Assembly (NCBI GenBank): GCA_016927835.1
Contig: JAFGMA010000287.1
Span: forward strand, 1 to 63,631
DNA length: 63,631 nt
Source: Candidatus Zhuqueibacterota bacterium
Lineage (GTDB): Bacteria > Zhuqueibacterota > Zhuqueibacteria > Thermofontimicrobiales > Sulfurfontimicrobiaceae
Reading direction: 5' to 3'
The position numbers and the translations under genes are program-made. Under the pieces are notes generated by a model, which was not told where the DNA came from, searched no databases, and saw only the letters and a program-made list of their open reading frames with translations. Below are positions 43,440 to 52,508 of the stretch, one piece after another; positions within the stretch are counted from its first letter, which is position 1; every line of letters starts with the position of its first letter.

Positions 43440-43901
43440 ATGAACCTGAGGCAAAACGTAAGAAATAAGCGTGAAGAGGTTGATGTGAACCTGACCGCGG
43501 TAATGAATATTTTTCTGATCCTCATCCCGTTTCTAATTCTCACGGCAGCATTTGTCAAGCTCGCGGTAATCGATTTTTCATTACCAACTGCCGGCAGTGG
43601 CAATAATTCCGCCACTACCCCGCCAGAAGAAAAAATGATCCTGACCGTGATTGACATCAAATCAACCGGGGAATTACAATTGAAAAGCACCGGCTCGAAA
43701 TTCGATCCCATCCCACCATCGGATGCGACGGGAAAGTATGATTATCAAAAATTGATTGCCCAATTGCTCGAATTGAAAGCCAAACACCAGGCAGTCGAAG
43801 ACATCATCCTGATCCCGGACAACGGCGTGAAATACGATGTTATCATCCAGATTATGGATCGCTGTCGGGAAAACGGATTCCCGAATATTTCGCTTTCATG
43901 A
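43440..43901 (+). CDS. ExbD/TolR-type protein lacking the proton-carrying Asp
   Basis: A 153-residue ExbD/TolR protein: short cytosolic N terminus, one transmembrane segment (residues 18-43) and a periplasmic domain ending in LLELKAKHQAVEDIILIPDN and IMDRCRENGFPNISLS, the canonical ExbD C-terminal motif. The transmembrane motif that normally reads xNxTPLxDVxLVLLI is VNLTAVMNIFLILIPF: the conserved Asp is Asn23 (codon 43506-43508, AAT). It starts four bases after TolQ. The second ExbD gene has the Asp, so the two likely form an unequal dimer (inference). Confidence 0.9.
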   Translation: MNLRQNVRNKREEVDVNLTAVMNIFLILIPFLILTAAFVKLAVIDFSLPTAGSGNNSATTPPEEKMILTVIDIKSTGELQLKSTGSKFDPIPPSDATGKYDYQKLIAQLLELKAKHQAVEDIILIPDNGVKYDVIIQIMDRCRENGFPNISLS

Positions 43902-43989
43902 TGTCATACGTTTGATGCGTGACGCTTTTGCCCGATAGATGAAATAATTAACTGTCGAATCAATCGTACCCATAATAAAGCAGCTAAAA

Positions 43990-44505
43990 ATGTACTTTCA
44001 ATTTGACGAAGAAAATGTTACCAATTATGCGCCCCGCCGGCGCAATGCCTATAAGCAGTTTAGTCTGAAATTGACGTCTTTGATTGATATGTTTACAATT
44101 CTTCTGGTCTTTTTGTTGAAGAGCTTTTCGGCTGAAGGTGACATCATGACCGTCACCAAAGATTTGCTATTACCAATATCAACTTCACAAAAAACACCGG
44201 AAGTAGCATCGATAGTGGCAATTACGGATGACTGGATAATGCTCGATGGAGAGCGAACTTCGACTACCCGCACGGTCTTGAATAACCGACGCTCAATGGT
44301 GATCGATAGTCTGAAAATGGTGCTGAAATTAAAGCGTGATTTGGCAAGCCATATCGGCGAAATCAATACCGATATGGGTTTCAGCGGCAAAATCTGCATT
44401 CAGGCAGATAAAGGAATTCCTTATGAGCTTATTAAAAAGGTGATGCTCACCTGCGGTCAAACCGGGTATAATGATATGCTGCTGGCGGTGTTAATGGAGG
44501 AGTAA
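43990..44505 (+). CDS. ExbD/TolR-type protein with conserved Asp
   Basis: A 171-residue ExbD/TolR protein. The transmembrane motif is LTSLIDMFTILLVFLLKSF with Asp33 (codon 44086-44088) in the proton-carrying position. The periplasmic domain is of normal kind and ends GKICIQADKGIPYELIKKVM and GYNDMLLAVLMEE. Together with the preceding Asn-bearing ExbD paralogue and TolQ it makes a three-gene motor module, like aglR-aglQ-aglS of myxobacteria. Confidence 0.9.
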   Translation: MYFQFDEENVTNYAPRRRNAYKQFSLKLTSLIDMFTILLVFLLKSFSAEGDIMTVTKDLLLPISTSQKTPEVASIVAITDDWIMLDGERTSTTRTVLNNRRSMVIDSLKMVLKLKRDLASHIGEINTDMGFSGKICIQADKGIPYELIKKVMLTCGQTGYNDMLLAVLMEE

Positions 44506-44630
44506 AAGACCAGAATCCCCTGTCAATTCGCTTGAAACGGCATACTCTCGCCTTAACAGGCAGCTTTTATGATGCGAATTCATCATTTTATCGTGATTTA
44601 AAACTTGAATACTAATTCCAGATAAAACCT

Positions 44631-46001
44631 ATGGCAAAAATACAAAAGGCTCTAAAGCTTCGGATACATCATAAAGGGAAAGTTGTCGAGCATTATATGA
44701 TGCCATCTGAAATTTTCACAGTTGGCAGAAGTCCCGAAAACCAGTTGACCATTTATGGTGAAGAGTATCCTAAAAAGCAGATTTTATTCAGCCGCAAAAA
44801 TGATGTATCTTTACTGCATATTCCGCCGTTTGCGAATGGCGAAGTCCGGTACAAAGAATCAACGCTGGTACTCAGGGACCTGATTCAACACCGGCTCATG
44901 GTGTCCCATAACGGCGCGATGATGATGCCGCTTTTTGACGGCAAAGAAGGCTACATCATCATCGCTCCGGATGTTCGAATCGAATTCGCTTTCAGCGGCG
45001 TTGTCGAGCGCCCAAAAGAATTGAAAACCTTCAAAGGATTCAACTGGTGGCACGTTACTATCAAGGATTTGACGCAGGATATCTATTTCAAATTCATTTT
45101 CCTATTCCTGCTGATGTTGAATTCCATCGTACTTTATGCATACAAGGATATCAAATTTGAAAAACCAAAAAATGTCGATATCAGCAGAGTGGCACGCTAC
45201 GCGAAAATCATTTTGAATACTGCAAAAGAGCCCATTGATGTGGATAATCCGACCATGATGAATCAACAAACCGATGGAACTTCGGATTCGGATAAACCAG
45301 ATAAAAATAAATCAGCGAAAAAATCTACCAGAGGAGATCGCAAAAAAGGTAAAAAGGGTGGCAACACGACCGTCAGCAAAGGATTGCTTGGTTTAATATC
45401 CGGCGTCGGCTCTTCTAATCAATCCAGTTCTGTCCTGGACTTTTTGGTGGACAAAGGGCTGACTGCAGATTTGAATAATGTTCTCCAGGGCGGCAGCAAT
45501 TTGAGAAAAGGCAAAAAGCCTGGCGCGGATCGCGGTTCGGAACTTGATCAATTCATCGGAACCGGTGATGGTATTGGCGGAATAGATGACCTGCTTGAAG
45601 ATTTCGATGAAGTCGAGGAAGTTGTGCAGTTGAAAAAGAAAGAGCAAGTAATCATCCAGAAAGTGCAGAGCCAGTCCGGCAGCAAAGAAGCGATGGGATA
45701 CCGGGACATCGAGTCCATCACAAGTAAGATGAATTCAGTTTATGGCAGAATCCTGTATATATATCAAAAATACCTGCGTCGTGATGTCGATTTCAGGGGT
45801 AAGGTTACGGTTGAATTTACCATCGAAGCTGACGGGCGGATTTCCCAATGCCGGGTTCGCGAATCAACTATGAATAATCCGGCGCTAAAAGCCGATTTTG
45901 AACGCGAAATTGTCAGCGCTATCCGGCACTTATCATTCGACAAAATTCCGAAAGGATCTGTCAATTACGCGTATCCGCTCGTATTCCAGCGAATCGAATA
46001 G
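44631..46001 (+). CDS. FHA-like/TonB-like inner-membrane protein (AgmX/PglI C-terminal domain)
   Basis: A 456-residue protein with an N-terminal cytosolic FHA-like region (FTVGRSPENQLTIYG, about residues 25-135; the SxxH core is not conserved), one transmembrane segment near 151-170 (FKFIFLFLLMLNSIVLYAY), a Lys-rich and Gly-rich periplasmic stretch, and a C-terminal TonB-like domain (GKVTVEFTIEADGRISQCRV at about 390-410, ending YPLVFQRIE). This order matches GltG/PglI of the myxobacterial gliding system, where a TonB-like protein couples the TolQ/ExbD-like motor to periplasmic partners. It is the last gene of the locus and is followed by a strong terminator. Confidence 0.82.
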   Translation: MAKIQKALKLRIHHKGKVVEHYMMPSEIFTVGRSPENQLTIYGEEYPKKQILFSRKNDVSLLHIPPFANGEVRYKESTLVLRDLIQHRLMVSHNGAMMMPLFDGKEGYIIIAPDVRIEFAFSGVVERPKELKTFKGFNWWHVTIKDLTQDIYFKFIFLFLLMLNSIVLYAYKDIKFEKPKNVDISRVARYAKIILNTAKEPIDVDNPTMMNQQTDGTSDSDKPDKNKSAKKSTRGDRKKGKKGGNTTVSKGLLGLISGVGSSNQSSSVLDFLVDKGLTADLNNVLQGGSNLRKGKKPGADRGSELDQFIGTGDGIGGIDDLLEDFDEVEEVVQLKKKEQVIIQKVQSQSGSKEAMGYRDIESITSKMNSVYGRILYIYQKYLRRDVDFRGKVTVEFTIEADGRISQCRVRESTMNNPALKADFEREIVSAIRHLSFDKIPKGSVNYAYPLVFQRIE

Positions 46002-46064
46002 CGCGGATTACCTGCCGATAGCGTTGAATATAAAATTTAGGAAGGGGTTATCCCGGGAACCAAC

Positions 46065-46127
46065 AAAAAAGGCTTCGGTTTTCTCTTATATTTCTTGGAG
46101 AAAAACTCGAAGCCTTTTGTATTTTTT
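46065..46127. terminator. Bidirectional terminator
   Basis: A stem GGCTTCGGTTTTCTC/GAGAAAAACTCGAAGCC (46071-46114, one bulge) with an A6 run on the left (46065-46070) and TTTTGTATTTTTT on the right. It separates the converging motor locus and the gluzincin/propeller/barrel gene and can serve both strands. Confidence 0.85.
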
Positions 46128-46145
46128 ATGTGGCATTAAACGGAC

Positions 46146-49100
46146 TTACAATTCCGCTCCCAATGAAAAATAGTACTTTGCTTTGGGCTTTGATCCGGCG
46201 GACGTCCAATCGGAGGTCCAGGCTATATCGAAGCGCAAAATGAAAAATCCCAAATTCATCCGCGTACCCAGACCATATCCCATCATGATATATTCCGGAT
46301 TCAGTCGAACGCCGCCGCTGCCGGTTTTCAGAAATGGTTGATAGGATTCATCGTCATACCAGGCGCTGCCAAGATCGGCAAAAAGCGCGCCCCGGATATT
46401 CTGAAAACCGATGGGCAGGGGCCAGCCTAATATAAAATACCGTATTAACGGAAACCGGAATTCCAGATTTGTCAACAGGTAACGGGTACCAACGAGTTCA
46501 TAGAAATCAGCTCCGCGCAAGGGCATTTCGAAGCTGGAGAAATAGATATCCTCGAGGTAATTCACGCGAATACCATCCCTGAATTTATAATTGAGCCAGT
46601 TATCGATGCCGCCAACGAAGAAATTTTGTTTATGTTCACCTTCGCTAAAACCGCCGGCAAACCTGGTCATGAAACTATATTCATTACTGATTTTAAAATA
46701 TTTACGCCAATCTGCCTTGAAAGTGATAAATTCCAATCCATCATTATTTATCTTGGGACTATAGTGCACGCCAATCGACGATCGCCCGCCGTTTACGGGT
46801 CCTATTTCGCCCCAGAGAACGGTATCATTCACCAGGTTCAAAGAGCTAATCAGGACGCGTCTGCGAAAAGTCGGGATTGCCCAGGTGAGAAATTCGCGAT
46901 CGATTGCCAAAAAATTCATCCCGAAATCGATCCTTCGGTATCTCGAAAACGGCATGCTCAACATTAAATTTCCGCCATAGATTCTGTCTCGAACCCAATC
47001 GAACCAGGAGGTTGGAATGTAATAAGCGAAATGATATAATCCGAATCCGACATCGATCCGGCGTGGCAAATAGTAGTACGTAACCATATAATTCGAATTT
47101 CGAATATCTGACAGCAGCAATAAATACAGATTGATCCGGTGGTTTCCCAGGACATCAGACAGGGCGATTTGGGTATTTCCCTGCATGCCGAAAATCTGAT
47201 CGTAACTGGCGTTGCCATAAACGATATCAGGTGAAAATTTTACTTTGTATTTATTAATTTTGTATTCGCCGCTGCTAAACTTATAATCTGTTGAATCAAG
47301 GAAAACTTCTTTTTCTGTTTTTTCACGTTGCTTTATATCACCTTTCATAAAATCCGAATTGAAGACAATTTGTTTATATTTATTTTCTTCTGTATCTTTC
47401 GCATCCGCATCCTCTTCCCGGAGGAAGTCTGCCTTGTCGGTGATCGAAACATCAATTTTGCCTTCTTCTTTCTTTTTTATGAAATTTGTTTTTTCGAGAC
47501 TGATTTCACCGGGCTTGATTGAAAACGGATTTTTCATCAGATAGATGTCGTAACCCGCGTTGTAAAAGGATGCGAACGCCAATTTCGAGCCATCCTCCCC
47601 ACCCCATGACAGATGGAATGCACCCGTAATAATGTTGGTGATGGGGTACCGCTCGTTCGTTTGCAAATCGTAAATATAAATATTCGGAATCCCGCACGCA
47701 TCACTGGTAAACGCGAATTTATCACCAGTCGGGGAAAATACCGGATAATGCTCCAATTCAGGCGTATCGGTGATGCGTTCAATGTGTGAACCGTCCGCTT
47801 CGATGATGTAAATATCCAGATTTCTGAAATCGATATCCTGAATACGGAATTGTTCATCGTATTCGGTAGACGTATGCTCGCCCCGGTCACTGACGAAAAT
47901 CAATTTCGAGCCGTCGGGCGACCATGACGGTTCGATATCGCTGAATTTATCGTTGGTAATTCGTCGCAGCTTTTCGGTTTCCAGGTTAACGGCATAGATA
48001 TCCCCGAAGCCATTTTGAATTCCGACAAACGCAATTTCATCGCCTTTTGGTGACCATGACGGTGTAAAAATGCCGTCGATTCCGAATTTCAATGAACGCG
48101 TAATTTTTGCCCGTCGAACATCCACAATGTGCAGGGCGTCTTCCTCGCCGGCTTTCGCGCTGAATGCGACGTATTGACCATCGGGCGACCAGCTAAGCCC
48201 CGATTGCAGCCAGTGCAATTCCTCAAGGTTCGAGGTTTGTTGACCTGATACCAGCTTTTTAAGGATGCGCCCGTCGATTGCACTCATCAAATAGATATCA
48301 AAATAATCAGAGCGATCAGAGAGAAAAACGATCTTGTCACCTTTGGGCGAAAGCGCTGGTCCGTTATTGATGAAGTTTTTATCCTTTTCGTGATCGGTTA
48401 ATTTTTTAGCGATTTCCTCAGGTTCCAGCCGTCCGGAAATATCGGGCCAATACTGACGTTTCAAGTGCAAATGCCAGCGCTTGGTTAAATCCTTTACATC
48501 GACGCCAATCGCCTTTTTAAGACCGATATCCACATTTCGATTGATTTTAATTTTGCCAAGAATTTCCCCAATCTTTTCATTTCCATATTTTTCAGCCAGG
48601 TAATAGAGCACCGATTGCCCGCCTTTATAAGCCATAAAGCCATACAAGCGATCCACAGGGGGAACATACCCATTCAGCGCTGCATCGCGCATGTACATAT
48701 CACTCTCGACATCCCAGCCCCGGCTCTCGTATTCCGCCAGCCCCTCGATCAACCATAGCGGAAGCTGCAACCGCGCCATGCCGACGATGATGGATTGCGT
48801 GCCTGAGCCATAAACCATTTGCAGCATCACCGCATGCGTCAACTCATGGTGCACAACGTGGCGCAACGACTCCCAATCGCCCTGGTACGGAATCACCACC
48901 CGATTTTTGAAGAACTCGGTGAATCCCCCCACTGATTCTTCGGGCGGACCTAGACTGACATTGGTTTGTTCGAAATCGTTGTGGCTGTTATATACGACAA
49001 TGGAAATTCGATCCGCCAGCTCAAAGCGAAAATCTCTTTTGATTGAAAAGTAGCTGCGCTCGGCGACGTCGGCTACAAATTCAGCGATTTCAGCTCCGCC

Positions 49101-49259
49101 GTTTGTGAAATATACATCAAAATGTTCGGATTGGATAAATTGCCAATTAAAATTTGTGTATTGAACTTTATTCTTTCCAAAACTCTGCGCATCAACAGAT
49201 TCGGAGAATATTGTTAAAATAAGGATCAAGTAAAGAAAAATTATGAATTTCACCTTCAT
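46146..49259 (-). CDS. Gluzincin-TolB propeller-outer-membrane barrel fusion protein
   Basis: A 1037-residue exported protein. Signal peptide (KVKFIIFLYLILILTIFSES) ending near DAQ; a peptidase-MA-like domain with HHELTH (His138, Glu139, His142) and IEGLAEYESRGWD supplying the third ligand; then five or more PD40/TolB-type WD40 blades (GDKIVFLSDRSDYFDIYLM, SPDGSKLIFVSDRGEHTSTE, GDKFAFTSDACGIPNIYIYD); and finally a C-terminal BamA/Omp85-like 16-strand-type barrel (GTRMNLGFFILRFDIAWTSD). ATG 49259 has AAGGAG six bases upstream; a 13-codon extension upstream is unlikely. It is near the sigma/anti-sigma/GWxTD operon. A surface protease or translocator is possible. Confidence 0.83.
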   Translation of the reverse strand: MKVKFIIFLYLILILTIFSESVDAQSFGKNKVQYTNFNWQFIQSEHFDVYFTNGGAEIAEFVADVAERSYFSIKRDFRFELADRISIVVYNSHNDFEQTNVSLGPPEESVGGFTEFFKNRVVIPYQGDWESLRHVVHHELTHAVMLQMVYGSGTQSIIVGMARLQLPLWLIEGLAEYESRGWDVESDMYMRDAALNGYVPPVDRLYGFMAYKGGQSVLYYLAEKYGNEKIGEILGKIKINRNVDIGLKKAIGVDVKDLTKRWHLHLKRQYWPDISGRLEPEEIAKKLTDHEKDKNFINNGPALSPKGDKIVFLSDRSDYFDIYLMSAIDGRILKKLVSGQQTSNLEELHWLQSGLSWSPDGQYVAFSAKAGEEDALHIVDVRRAKITRSLKFGIDGIFTPSWSPKGDEIAFVGIQNGFGDIYAVNLETEKLRRITNDKFSDIEPSWSPDGSKLIFVSDRGEHTSTEYDEQFRIQDIDFRNLDIYIIEADGSHIERITDTPELEHYPVFSPTGDKFAFTSDACGIPNIYIYDLQTNERYPITNIITGAFHLSWGGEDGSKLAFASFYNAGYDIYLMKNPFSIKPGEISLEKTNFIKKKEEGKIDVSITDKADFLREEDADAKDTEENKYKQIVFNSDFMKGDIKQREKTEKEVFLDSTDYKFSSGEYKINKYKVKFSPDIVYGNASYDQIFGMQGNTQIALSDVLGNHRINLYLLLLSDIRNSNYMVTYYYLPRRIDVGFGLYHFAYYIPTSWFDWVRDRIYGGNLMLSMPFSRYRRIDFGMNFLAIDREFLTWAIPTFRRRVLISSLNLVNDTVLWGEIGPVNGGRSSIGVHYSPKINNDGLEFITFKADWRKYFKISNEYSFMTRFAGGFSEGEHKQNFFVGGIDNWLNYKFRDGIRVNYLEDIYFSSFEMPLRGADFYELVGTRYLLTNLEFRFPLIRYFILGWPLPIGFQNIRGALFADLGSAWYDDESYQPFLKTGSGGVRLNPEYIMMGYGLGTRMNLGFFILRFDIAWTSDWTSAGSKPKAKYYFSLGAEL

Positions 49260-49407
49260 ACCATGCTCCTTGGATTTATGTAAAAAAAACACACTCATTC
49301 TCCATTAGATAAATTCGAGCAAAATTTCTTTCGCGCCTTGTGCATTCAGAAGTGAATTTTTCGTTTGAGAGCCACTGCAAATCACGCATTGAAGCGCAGA
49401 AAGCTTC

Positions 49408-51069
49408 TCAATTTTTAACGGAAAATCTTTCAACGAATATCGCAAGCTTCTTTGCAGCCGGATCCTGGATTCGTAATGCGAAGAGATAATCGCCCGGTGC
49501 AGTATTCAGCGTGATGATTTGTTCGATCGTTTTTCCATCTTTCAAATTCGACAGGGCTGCCGCATCGAGGGTTTTGACCTTCTCCTGTCTCAAAATCTCT
49601 CGCAAGTCCTCATCATATATCACATATTGTTCAAGGAACTGCACCGATTGTTGTCCGTTATAGCGGGTGATATTCAGTTCTTTCAAAGGCATTTTGTACG
49701 TGATCTGCACAGCCGATGCCTTTCCTTCAGGTTGCACCTTAATTTGCAGCGCAAAGTCCTTTACAGCATCTGCCTTATAATCGTGCTGATACCTGAATTC
49801 CGGATTGCTGATGAAATTTGCTTCCACATAGCTCATGCGATCGCGGTACATGTTCCGACTCATGGGACCCGGAGAAATCGCATTGCCATAAATATTGGTC
49901 AAATATTGTTTAATGAGAAAATCGACATTAAATTTGTGATATGTCCATTCTTCGGTGTGATACCCGGTGATCGTCCGGAAATCCGGTTCGCCGTACTTGA
50001 TATAAATTTCGCCCCTTGCATCCCAGGGAGCCTTTGCCCAGCCCTCACGCAAATATTGAATTTTCAAATAATTGATATGCCGAAAATCCCACGAGTCTGA
50101 ATAATGCTCCCAGGCATAATTTACGCGCCGTTCGAATTCGTCTTTTCGTTCATTCTCGTCTGTGGTTGGCGTCGGATCCTGGCGCTTCCAAAATTTCCGC
50201 TGCCATTCCATTCGATCGTACCCGGGATTGAGCGCATAAAACTCCTCGAACTGCTCCGGGGGTAAAATATAAAATAATCCAAAGGTTAATAATTCATCTT
50301 TTGACCAATTATTATCCACCTTCATCATTTTCTGATACAACTGAAGTGAGGTTGATTCAAAGAACGAACTTCTTTTTGCAGTTGCATTTTTTTCAACGCG
50401 TTCATTTTTATCTTCAACAGTGCTAATCCCCAAATGTTCCGGCACAGTTTCGGTGATAGGCTGCTTTGTTCGCGCTCCCTCGCCTGATGCCAGGGCATTG
50501 AGTAGCGCCGTCGCCATTTCCCCGAGATCTTCATCTTTTTCAGTTTCCTTCAGCACCGGAATCGCTCGTTTGTCCCCCAATTTGCCCAGGGCAATTGCTG
50601 CTTGCTGCCGAATCGAGGGCTCACTCTCCTTCAATTTATCGGAAAGAAACGTCAAATAGTGATCATTGCCGGTTTTCACGAACTTTTCCGCAAGCCCGAT
50701 CTGGTGAATAACTGCGTCATCAATCCAGGAGCTGCCGGGAAATTTTTTGATGAGCCGTTCGTAAGCCGAAAATGCGTCGGCAAAGCTGTCAGGCTTCTTT
50801 TCCAGATTATATCCGATCCAAAAAAGCGCGTCATCGTGATATTTGCTTTCGGGGAATTGCTCGATGAGTTGTTGAAGCCGATCAATCGCCTTATCCCATT
50901 CCCTGGCAAGGCAGCTTTTTTGAGCGTTGTAATATAATTTCCGCGCTTCTTGCTCGCTATCGCCTGCTGTACCGACTGCCGGCAAAATCCAGAACCAGGC
51001 TGTTATCAGCAGCAACCCAACAGGTCTGAGTTTTTGTAGTCGGATATTCATTCGCGTATTTACCATCAT
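49408..51069 (-). CDS. GWxTD-domain exported protein with TPR and HEAT segments
   Basis: A 553-residue protein with a signal peptide (LRPVGLLLITAWFWILPAVG), N-terminal TPR (AREWDKAIDRLQQLIEQFPE and DALFWIGYNLEKKPDSFADA), a HEAT-like pair (IRQQAAIALGKLGDKRAIPV), and a C-terminal GWxTD domain of unknown function. The domain signature is visible as FWKRQDPTPTTDENERKDEF and EGWAKAPWDARGEIYIKYGE; the canonical GWxTD core is relaxed to GWAKAP-W. It lies 18 bases after the anti-sigma gene in the same operon, hence probably controlled by the ECF sigma factor. GWxTD proteins are widespread in FCB relatives with no assigned role. Confidence 0.85.
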   Translation of the reverse strand: MMVNTRMNIRLQKLRPVGLLLITAWFWILPAVGTAGDSEQEARKLYYNAQKSCLAREWDKAIDRLQQLIEQFPESKYHDDALFWIGYNLEKKPDSFADAFSAYERLIKKFPGSSWIDDAVIHQIGLAEKFVKTGNDHYLTFLSDKLKESEPSIRQQAAIALGKLGDKRAIPVLKETEKDEDLGEMATALLNALASGEGARTKQPITETVPEHLGISTVEDKNERVEKNATAKRSSFFESTSLQLYQKMMKVDNNWSKDELLTFGLFYILPPEQFEEFYALNPGYDRMEWQRKFWKRQDPTPTTDENERKDEFERRVNYAWEHYSDSWDFRHINYLKIQYLREGWAKAPWDARGEIYIKYGEPDFRTITGYHTEEWTYHKFNVDFLIKQYLTNIYGNAISPGPMSRNMYRDRMSYVEANFISNPEFRYQHDYKADAVKDFALQIKVQPEGKASAVQITYKMPLKELNITRYNGQQSVQFLEQYVIYDEDLREILRQEKVKTLDAAALSNLKDGKTIEQIITLNTAPGDYLFALRIQDPAAKKLAIFVERFSVKN

Positions 51070-51087
51070 CGTTAAATCCTCTATAAT

Positions 51088-51882
51088 TTATGCCGAGATG
51101 CCGGCTTTCGGTTGTGCCAGCAATTCCTGCAGATTTCTCGATTCATAGAGCAAGTTGCTGTCCTTTATCATTTGTATAATCTCTTTGACAGCATCATTTG
51201 CAGGTTCCGCATTCAAATTTGAAATCTCCAATAAAATCAATTCAATCTGCGTCAGATACCGCAACACACTTTGATCGTTAAGCTGCAACGCTCGCTCGTG
51301 CAAAACAAAAGCGCGGGTCAATAATTTCTGCGCGACTTCCTTTGCCAATATCACCTGTTCAGGTTCCAGATTATCGTCCCGGTCAATATTCACAATTTGC
51401 AGCAATATCACCTCTGTTTCGAAAATATAGTTTTTGACCATTTCAGCGGTTTCAGTGTAGGGCGGAACTGTCAGGATTTCCGGTTGGCGGACGATGGCGC
51501 CGGGTTCAGTTTGCAGGTTAAACACCATCCACCCCAGCGCGAAGCCAATCAGCAACAGCGCGGCAGCTTTCGCAATCCGGAAGCTTACTGCCTGCTGTGT
51601 GATGATAAAATGCCAATAATCCGCCAATTTCTCGATGAGCTGCCCTGACAGGGATTTTGCTTGAAACATTTTTTTCAAATTTTGATGGTAGCTCTTTAAA
51701 AACGCATCAGTCGGCGCTTCTCTCGGTGTTGAATTCAGGATGTAGTGCAATTCCCGAAGCTCCTGCAACCGTGATTGGCATGATTTGCATCCGGGAAGAT
51801 GCGAATCGATCTCGGCGACCATCCCTGTTGGGAGCTCATTTGCAACAAAATCAGCGAGATATTCATCAAATTTGCACTGCAT
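51088..51882 (-). CDS. Anti-sigma factor, zinc-finger type (zf-HC2)
   Basis: A 264-residue membrane protein. The cytosolic N terminus has the ZAS motif DSHLPGCKSCQ (His28, Cys32, Cys35, with Cys3 as possible fourth ligand), a single transmembrane segment near residues 97-122 (FRIAKAAALLLIGFALGWMV), and an alpha-helical periplasmic domain of about 140 residues with several Leu-rich helices. It begins 12 bases after the ECF sigma gene and is expected to sequester that sigma at the membrane until a periplasmic signal arrives. No site-1 protease partner is encoded next to it. Confidence 0.87.
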   Translation of the reverse strand: MQCKFDEYLADFVANELPTGMVAEIDSHLPGCKSCQSRLQELRELHYILNSTPREAPTDAFLKSYHQNLKKMFQAKSLSGQLIEKLADYWHFIITQQAVSFRIAKAAALLLIGFALGWMVFNLQTEPGAIVRQPEILTVPPYTETAEMVKNYIFETEVILLQIVNIDRDDNLEPEQVILAKEVAQKLLTRAFVLHERALQLNDQSVLRYLTQIELILLEISNLNAEPANDAVKEIIQMIKDSNLLYESRNLQELLAQPKAGISA

Positions 51883-51894
51883 TGTCCATCCCTT

Positions 51895-52455
51895 TTATTT
51901 GGTTTTGAATGCGCGCAAATGGCGTTTCAACTTGCCCATCGCACGGTGAATATGAATTCGAACCGTATTTACATTGCAACCCATAATTTCAGCGATTTCT
52001 GCAGACGATTTTTGGTGAAAATACCTGAGAGCCACCGCGGTGCGTTGATTCAAAGCTAATTTTTCGAGCGCTTTTTTTACATGCAGGTTCAATTCATCGG
52101 TTTCGATCTGGTCTTCGGGCGTTGTCGAATGGATTGTTTCTGAAATATCTGAATCCACAGTGTCCTCAAGCGGTTGATGGGGATTTTTCTGGCGCGCTCG
52201 GTGCAGATCAGTTGCATGATTGACAGCGATCCGGTACAGCCAGGTTGAAAACCGACTGCGCTCCTGAAACATATTCAGTTTTTCGAACGCCCGGATGAAT
52301 ACCTCTTGCGCCAGGTCTTTGGCGTCATCATAGTTGCCCAACAGATCGAATCCCAGTGCCAGAATCATATCTTGATATTTTTGAACTAGTTGACCAAAAG
52401 CGCGCGAATTTCCTGCTTTTGCCTTTTTAACTAGCCGCTCTTCATCATCGACCAT
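51895..52455 (-). CDS. ECF RNA polymerase sigma factor
   Basis: A 186-residue sigma-70 family group IV factor. Region 2 is KYQDMILALGFDLLGNYDDA and AQEVFIRAFEKLNMFQERSR with FSTWLYRIAVNHATD; region 4 is RTAVALRYFHQKSSAEIAEI with CNVNTVRIHIHRAMGKLKRH. The two are joined by a linker with TVDSDISETIHSTTPEDQ. The sigma, anti-sigma and GWxTD genes form one operon with spacings of 12 and 18 bases. GAGAGG sits four bases before the start. A candidate ECF-like promoter lies directly upstream, suggesting self-activation. Confidence 0.93.
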   Translation of the reverse strand: MVDDEERLVKKAKAGNSRAFGQLVQKYQDMILALGFDLLGNYDDAKDLAQEVFIRAFEKLNMFQERSRFSTWLYRIAVNHATDLHRARQKNPHQPLEDTVDSDISETIHSTTPEDQIETDELNLHVKKALEKLALNQRTAVALRYFHQKSSAEIAEIMGCNVNTVRIHIHRAMGKLKRHLRAFKTK

Positions 52456-52508
52456 TCAACCTCTCGTTCATGCACCGCCGGTTTCGCCAAGTGTTTCTCA
52501 TTCATAAG

